Shown here piece by piece: positions 59,620-64,000 of a stretch of DNA of 64,000 nucleotides. The notes under the pieces are model-generated. The model made no database searches. It saw nothing but the letters and a program-made list of their open reading frames with translations, and had not been told where the DNA came from. Source of the DNA: Gemmataceae bacterium (GTDB lineage: Bacteria > Planctomycetota > Planctomycetia > Gemmatales > Gemmataceae). The stretch spans positions 49,148 to 113,147 of the forward strand of contig SIAQ01000003.1 of the NCBI GenBank assembly GCA_009697105.1, in the 5' to 3' direction. A program made the position numbers and the translations under genes. The first letter of the stretch is position 1; every line of letters begins with the position of its first letter.

Positions 59620-60736
59620 GGGCCACCTCCGCAAATCGTGTCGGCAGATAAGCGTTGAGGTCAAGTGAGGAGCGTTGGCCCGTCACATGTGTGACGACTA
59701 GTTCGGCGGTTCCCAGCGACGTCGTGATACCCAGCCCCTCATGGCCGGTCGCCACGAAATGGCCCGGCCAGCCTGGCATCGGGCCGATCAACGGCAGCGA
59801 GTCCGGCGTCGCCGCCCGGAAGCCGGTCCATGTGCGGATGACCGACACCCGCGCCAGAGCCGGCATGTACTCGAAGGCCCGCGCGACCATTCGCTCTACC
59901 ATGTGAGGCTGCACCGCACCATCGGTCACGTCGTACTGGCGCGACGAACCGAGCAGCATTTGGCCGGTTTTGCGTGGTTGTAGGTTGAAGGCGACCGATT
60001 CATTCTCCGCGCCGTTGGCGCTCTTGATATAGCCAAGCTCAACGATCTGATGGCGAGCGAAGCCGGGATACCGGTCGGTGATGACGAGATGCCCCTTGCG
60101 TGGGCGAATCGGCAGCGACGGCATGAACCGCGTCGCGCCGATTCCCGTCGCATGCACGATCGCGCCGGCGGTGAGCGTCGATCCATCGGACAGCTCGATC
60201 GTCGTGCGGTCGAATCGTTTCGCTTCCGCGCGGTGGAGCGTGGCGTTTCGTTCGATCGCCTGATTCACCAGCCAAAGCGAGGCACATGGCGGATAGATGA
60301 CGCTCTCGCCTGGCACGCGCAGTCCACCCGCGAGACCCGGTCGCAGATTCGGTTCGGCCCGGGCGACGCCATCGGCGTTGAGCATCTCCGCAACGATGCC
60401 GCGCGAAGTGTAGTAGGCGTGTTTGGCGCGAACAGTGTCGAGTTCCTCGTCGTCCACGGCGATCCACAGCGTGCCGGCTTGCACATATTCCACAGATGCA
60501 CGCAGCTGCGACGAAAGTTCGTCCCAGAGTTGTTGCGAGCGCCGGGTCAGCGCAAACTGAGCGTCGGAATCGTCCATGACAACGACATGCCCCATGCCCG
60601 CCGCCGTGGCCCCGCCGCCGATCGTCGCGCGTTCGACGATGGCGACGCGCAGCCCCGCCATCGCCAAGGCGCGAGCGCAAGCCGCCCCGACGATGCCCGC
60701 GCCGAGCACAGCGACATCGCACGTCGCGGCACTCAT
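59612..60736 (-). CDS. FAD-dependent D-amino-acid-type oxidase, hydroxyproline dehydrogenase beta-like
   Basis: A DAO/glycine-oxidase-fold flavoprotein of 374 residues. The FAD motif [19 protein letters not shown] is at the N-terminus and the C-terminal contact segment [18 protein letters not shown] closes the fold; [20 protein letters not shown] is typical of sarcosine/hydroxyproline dehydrogenase beta subunits. Its ATG at 60736 overlaps the stop of the epimerase gene (atga), and its end overlaps the next start, so the three genes are translationally coupled. Confidence 0.88.
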   Translation of the reverse strand: MSAATCDVAVLGAGIVGAACARALAMAGLRVAIVERATIGGGATAAGMGHVVVMDDSDAQFALTRRSQQLWDELSSQLRASVEYVQAGTLWIAVDDEELDTVRAKHAYYTSRGIVAEMLNADGVARAEPNLRPGLAGGLRVPGESVIYPPCASLWLVNQAIERNATLHRAEAKRFDRTTIELSDGSTLTAGAIVHATGIGATRFMPSLPIRPRKGHLVITDRYPGFARHQIVELGYIKSANGAENESVAFNLQPRKTGQMLLGSSRQYDVTDGAVQPHMVERMVARAFEYMPALARVSVIRTWTGFRAATPDSLPLIGPMPGWPGHFVATGHEGLGITTSLGTAELVVTHVTGQRSSLDLNAYLPTRFAEVAHG

Positions 60737-61677
60737 GTGCCAATCCCCCATTGGAACGGGTCGGCACTGTCGAGCAATAAGGTCGTCTCGCCGGTGACAT
60801 AGGCGAAACCGCGGACGTACGGCAGAATGGCGTCGCCCTGAATCGCGCCCCATGCGTCAAAGACGCTGCCGACGATGCTTTCCTGGCGATAGACTTCGCC
60901 CGGTTTCAGCTTACCGTCGGCGATCAGGCAAGCGATCTTGGCACTCGTGCCCGTGCCACACGGCGAGCGGTCGTAGGCTTTACCAGGACAGAGGACAAAG
61001 TTTCGGCTATGGTTGGCGGGATCGTGAGGTGGCCCAAAAAGCTCAATGTGATCGACCGCCCCGCCGTCGTCGCCCGTGATGCCCAGGGTTTGCAATCGTT
61101 GGCGAATGTGCCAGGTGAATCGCGTCAATGTTTCGACATTAGCAAGCGACAAATCCTGGCCATGTTGGTTAACGAGGAAGAACCAGTTCCCGCCCCAGGC
61201 GATATCGCCGACGATGGGACCGATGCCCTCGACGTGGATCGCCACGTCTTTGCGAGTACGTCGGCTGGGCACGTTGGCGACGGTGACGGAGTGCCTGCCA
61301 TCGTACTCCGCTTCAATGACGCCAACGGGCGTTTCGAGGCGATGTTTTCCCGCCCCGATGCGGCCCAGGTGGGCGAGCGTCACGACGACGCCAATCGTGC
61401 CATGCCCACACATGCCGAGCGTGCCGACGTTGTTGAAAAAGATCACGCCAGCAACGCAGGATGGATCGACGGGCTGACACAGCAGCGCGCCGACGAGCAC
61501 GTCCGACCCGCGCGGCTCATTGACGATGGCCGAGCGATAGCGGTCAAAGTGCGAGCGAAATAGCTCGCGGCGTTCGACCAGTGTGCCCACGCCAAGGTCC
61601 GGCCCGCCGTCGATCACGACCCGCGTCGGCTCACCGGCGGTATGGGAATCGATGACCTGGATGCGATGGGTTGGCAT
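60733..61677 (-). CDS. 4-hydroxyproline 2-epimerase (proline racemase family)
   Basis: Interconverts trans-4-hydroxy-L-proline and cis-4-hydroxy-D-proline, the first step of hydroxyproline breakdown. The 314-residue protein keeps both catalytic Cys: Cys90 in [15 protein letters not shown] and Cys240 in [12 protein letters not shown]. Two Cys exclude the dehydratase branch, where one is Thr. The surrounding flavoprotein genes favour hydroxyproline over proline as substrate. First gene of the operon; the start at 61677 lies 18 bp after the HNH gene. Later pathway enzymes (deaminase, semialdehyde dehydrogenase) are not in the window. Confidence 0.9.
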   Translation of the reverse strand: MPTHRIQVIDSHTAGEPTRVVIDGGPDLGVGTLVERRELFRSHFDRYRSAIVNEPRGSDVLVGALLCQPVDPSCVAGVIFFNNVGTLGMCGHGTIGVVVTLAHLGRIGAGKHRLETPVGVIEAEYDGRHSVTVANVPSRRTRKDVAIHVEGIGPIVGDIAWGGNWFFLVNQHGQDLSLANVETLTRFTWHIRQRLQTLGITGDDGGAVDHIELFGPPHDPANHSRNFVLCPGKAYDRSPCGTGTSAKIACLIADGKLKPGEVYRQESIVGSVFDAWGAIQGDAILPYVRGFAYVTGETTLLLDSADPFQWGIGT

Positions 61678-61695
61678 GAGGAAGGGGACCGGATT

Positions 61696-62098
61696 TTAGG
61701 GGAATACTTCCAGGCGAATCCACTGGTAGCGAGCCTTCATTTGAGCGTCGCTGTTCATTCTTAGTACCAATACCGTCGCTCTTCCGACAGGGCTCAAGCC
61801 GATGATGCAGGCGTTTTCAAGGTCCACCTGAAAATGCTCTTCCCAATTGCTCGTTCGTGGCTCGAATAACCGAACATCCTGGCCGGTTTCAGGGTCAAGG
61901 ACCAGAACTCGATCGGATTTGCGAACGTTGCAAGCACGACAAAGCGAGTGCAAAGTTGAATTCCTCGTCAGTGCCGCCCCGCCCCGCTGGGATGACGTGT
62001 TCGACTTCGAACGGAAAGTTGAACACCGCTTCCGGCGCGAGACAGTACTCGCATCGGTGTCTCGCGCGTTCGGCAACGTGCGGATAACGAGGGTTCAT
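61696..62098 (-). pseudogene. HNH endonuclease gene with a single-base frameshift
   Basis: The start (ATG 62098) encodes the first half of an HNH nuclease: RHRCEYCLAPEAVF, then FEVEHVIPAGRGGTDEEFNF. After ALA the frame is lost; in the next phase the domain resumes exactly as CRACNVRKSDRV and runs to EGRV-like end residues RLEVFP at 61696. Total length is 403 bp (3n+1), fitting one extra T in the ctttg run (plus-strand aaa at 61941-61943). Without it the protein would be about 133 residues. Either a recent pseudogene or an assembly error. The start overlaps the stop of the previous gene (atga). Confidence 0.75.
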
Positions 62099-62451
62099 CG
62101 CTTCATCTCGTCCGCCACGGAAGCTGTCCTTTTTGCAGATGCTTCGATTTCAGCCTCGATCAGCGTTTCCAATTCCGCCTGATCGAAAGCGGAAAATGCT
62201 ACGCCCGAATCCCGGCAGGAACGCCACTGCGACATCAACGATTCCAACCGAACTTGTTGAGCCGCCGTGAAAAAATCATCGGGCATGCGATTCTGAATTA
62301 GAACCACAGTCGTTGATTCGCGATCCAGTTGTGGCGTCAGCGCGTCAATCGCGCTACCGACACTCGCACCTTCGCCACACTTGTTGTTGGCAACGGCCGA
62401 GTAACGGACACCGTCAATCGAAGAAGTGGGGAAAACGGAAATAGTAGACAT
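62095..62451 (-). CDS. small protein of unknown function coupled to the HNH gene
   Basis: A cytosolic protein of 118 residues, largely helical in its second half (PDDFFTAAQQVRLESLMSQW and AELETLIEAEIEASAKRT). I recognise no named family. Its stop overlaps the HNH gene start by four bases, so the two are translated together. The start at 62451 (MSTISVFPTSSIDGVRYSAV) follows gaggtgg. Such pairs of a small protein and an HNH nuclease occur elsewhere in planctomycetes and cyanobacteria to my knowledge. Confidence 0.75.
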   Translation of the reverse strand: MSTISVFPTSSIDGVRYSAVANNKCGEGASVGSAIDALTPQLDRESTTVVLIQNRMPDDFFTAAQQVRLESLMSQWRSCRDSGVAFSAFDQAELETLIEAEIEASAKRTASVADEMKR

Positions 62452-62539
62452 CGGCGACCACCTCGTTGATGCCATTGAAACCAATCCTATTATCGCACGT
62501 TCCACGCCGCACCGCAACACGACATCCCAAATCGTCCCC

Positions 62540-63559
62540 TCACCGATCCCACAGGTAAAGCAACTGCACCTGCCCGCGGTCCAGGGTCAACGCGCAGTTT
62601 ACGATGCGGCCCGCGGCGATCTCGGCAAGCCTGCCTTCGCCCTTCGGCGTCCAGATGCGCACGTCCGACGCGAGATTCAGCTTCTTCTCCTTCAACTCGT
62701 CCTCCACGGTCAACGTCTTCGCCTCGCGATCGATGCTGACAACCTTGCGGCGAACCAAGACCGGCAGCTCGGCGTCGATATTCACGATCGAGCCGGTATC
62801 GCGATTCACGAAGTAATGCGCTTTCACCCATTTTCCAAGTTGCTCGTGGCTAATCTCCTTAACGGGCTTGGTGTGGTACATCATGCGCAAGTAGGCACTC
62901 GGCGAGATCGGATAGGTCTTGATGATGCCCGCGTCGATCGATTGCACCATGATGCTCGCTTCGCTCTTTGACTTGTCGAGCTCGGTGATGATGCCGAAGT
63001 AGCGAGTGATCCGCAGGAACGGATCGCGCATGTGCGTGCCTTTGCCTGTTTGTACTTTCAACACGGTCTTGCCATCCACGGAATACGTGACCTGCACAAG
63101 GTCGCCAACTTTGAGTTTCTCAAACGGATAGTCGGCTCCGAGAGCGACGACCTTGGCCTCAACGGGGACCGAAATGACCTTTTCCGCGATGGGGTCTTTG
63201 ACGATTAGAATTCGGCCCGGAACATCGACTTTCTTCACCGTGCCATGACGGTGCGGACCATCGACGTGGATGGCGGCAATCTCATCATCGCCACGCACCT
63301 TGGCGGCAATGCGAAGCTCGGTTCGCAGGTCGGCCAATTTCAGCGGCCTGCCGATCGCGTCGAACACTGGCAGTTCCTTAGCGCCGAGGTTGAACGGCTG
63401 CTGGCGATCGGCGTAGAGCAACTGCATATGCAGCGAACCGGTCTTGAGATCGATCGCGCGGATCGTGCCTTTGACATCCTTGAGCTTTTCATCCTGGGCA
63501 ACGGTTAGCCGAGCAGGAAGGATCAGCAAAATGGCAACGAGGACAATGCGAATGAGCAT
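62540..63559 (-). CDS. secreted protein of unknown function, beta-rich
   Basis: A protein of 339 residues with a signal peptide (IRIVLVAILLILPARLTVAQ). The body seems built of small beta-barrel-like units with recurring patterns (VKGTIRAIDLKTGSLHM, HGTVKKVDVPGRILIV, VVSIDREAKTLTVED), suggestive of repeated OB-like or SH3-like domains. No catalytic motif seen. A single gene; ATG at 63559. Function unknown. Confidence 0.8.
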   Translation of the reverse strand: MLIRIVLVAILLILPARLTVAQDEKLKDVKGTIRAIDLKTGSLHMQLLYADRQQPFNLGAKELPVFDAIGRPLKLADLRTELRIAAKVRGDDEIAAIHVDGPHRHGTVKKVDVPGRILIVKDPIAEKVISVPVEAKVVALGADYPFEKLKVGDLVQVTYSVDGKTVLKVQTGKGTHMRDPFLRITRYFGIITELDKSKSEASIMVQSIDAGIIKTYPISPSAYLRMMYHTKPVKEISHEQLGKWVKAHYFVNRDTGSIVNIDAELPVLVRRKVVSIDREAKTLTVEDELKEKKLNLASDVRIWTPKGEGRLAEIAAGRIVNCALTLDRGQVQLLYLWDR

Positions 63560-63862
63560 GACGGAACCTTTTCGTACAAACGTGGCCCATCCGATTCGCG
63601 CTAATCCCGTTTGGCCACACCATCGAATCGTTGATGTTTTTATACAACCTTCCTCTCAACTGCGATGCAAGACATGCGCGGAATATTGAAACGGCGTGAT
63701 GGACGGAATGAGCGTAACGAAACCCTTGTTGCGTATAATCCCGCAATCGATAATCCCAACGATGGCGAGCGAAAATCAACAACGCCCCAAAAGTAGCCTG
63801 AAATCGCTCAACCGAATATAGGGGGCGGCCACGAAGCCGGGGGAAGGGTATAGGCTTAAGTT

Positions 63863-64000
63863 TTACCACAACTTTTTTTTCGTTTTGCGTTGGGCGGCGC
63901 GATAACCGTCGACCATGGCCTGAAGCTTCTGCCAGCCACGCCAGAGCGTGATCCAGCCGGGGAAACCATCGCACTTGCGATTTTGATGTCCGCCGAGGCG
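63863..64000 (-). mobile_element. IS4-type transposase, C-terminal end, cut by window edge
   Basis: The last 45 codons of a gene running in from the right edge: LGGHQNRKCDGFPGWITLWR, then GWQKLQAMVDGYRAAQRKTK, stop at 63863. This matches the conserved tail of many IS4-family transposases (LGG-x-x-x-R-x-x-D-G-x-PG-x-x-TLW-x-GW). The region 63560-63862 between it and the secreted-protein gene should contain the element's end; I cannot fix the terminal repeat without the other end. It has no other coding signal. Confidence 0.7.

Noticed and set aside
1..64000. CRISPR array, tRNA or rRNA genes
   Set aside because: The dispersed repeats are inverted, not regularly spaced direct repeats, and no tRNA or rRNA signature was found in the spacers I read.

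Overview
The window reads as chromosome from a planctomycete, most likely a member of Gemmataceae. The evidence is the gene content: two very large secreted proteins with a C-terminal planctomycete-type c-haem domain, DUF1501 and DUF1571 proteins, a Uma2-family nuclease, a giant WD40 protein, DUF885 and DUF6370 proteins, and long GC-rich genes with long spacers. The taxonomic call is inference; there is no rRNA or tRNA gene in the window.

Layout. 1-6.3 kb: the end of a complex I operon (nuoL, cut by the left edge, then nuoM and nuoN) with a small helical-bundle protein behind it. 6.4-16.2 kb: a DUF4432 sugar epimerase-like protein, a PVC cytochrome (minus), a Uma2 nuclease, a lipase-like hydrolase with lnt, and moeA. 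16.5-25.1 kb: a DUF1571 lipoprotein, a DUF885 protein, the remains of a YefM-type toxin-antitoxin locus with a recognisable operator, an acyl-carrier-like membrane protein, a DUF1501 protein, pabB and an MFS transporter. 25.1-30.2 kb: a two-domain glycosyltransferase flanked by two related inverted-repeat elements, then a sugar-nucleotide epimerase. 30.8-37.4 kb: dxr overlapping an expanded RseP-type protease, a second epimerase, a GNAT acetyltransferase, and prfB with its programmed frameshift. 37.6-49.6 kb: a second PVC cytochrome, a 1537-residue WD40 protein, a thioredoxin, a C-terminal processing protease, a DUF2064 transferase and small secreted proteins. 49.6-57.5 kb: an MFS transporter, rpsR, a secreted protein, broken small genes, an SMP-30 propeller, a SEC-C/TPR protein and a bile-acid-symporter relative. 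58.0-62.5 kb: an apparent hydroxyproline catabolic operon with overlapping genes, preceded by an HNH gene that carries a frameshift. 62.5-64 kb: a secreted protein and the C-terminal end of a transposase at the right edge.

The most unusual property of the window is a dense set of imperfect palindromes (about 55-110 bp, with two larger ones near 220 bp) in at least nine sequence families. They lie in most spacers between transcription units, usually 5-35 bp after a stop codon. Three families are palindromes built from smaller palindromes. Two 60-bp copies of one family lie in the same reading frame inside the glycosyltransferase gene, each in what looks like a domain linker, and one copy supplies the stop codon of a transporter. 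This resembles the protein-inserting palindromic elements of Rickettsia. A family of this kind in planctomycetes is not known to me as a described system.
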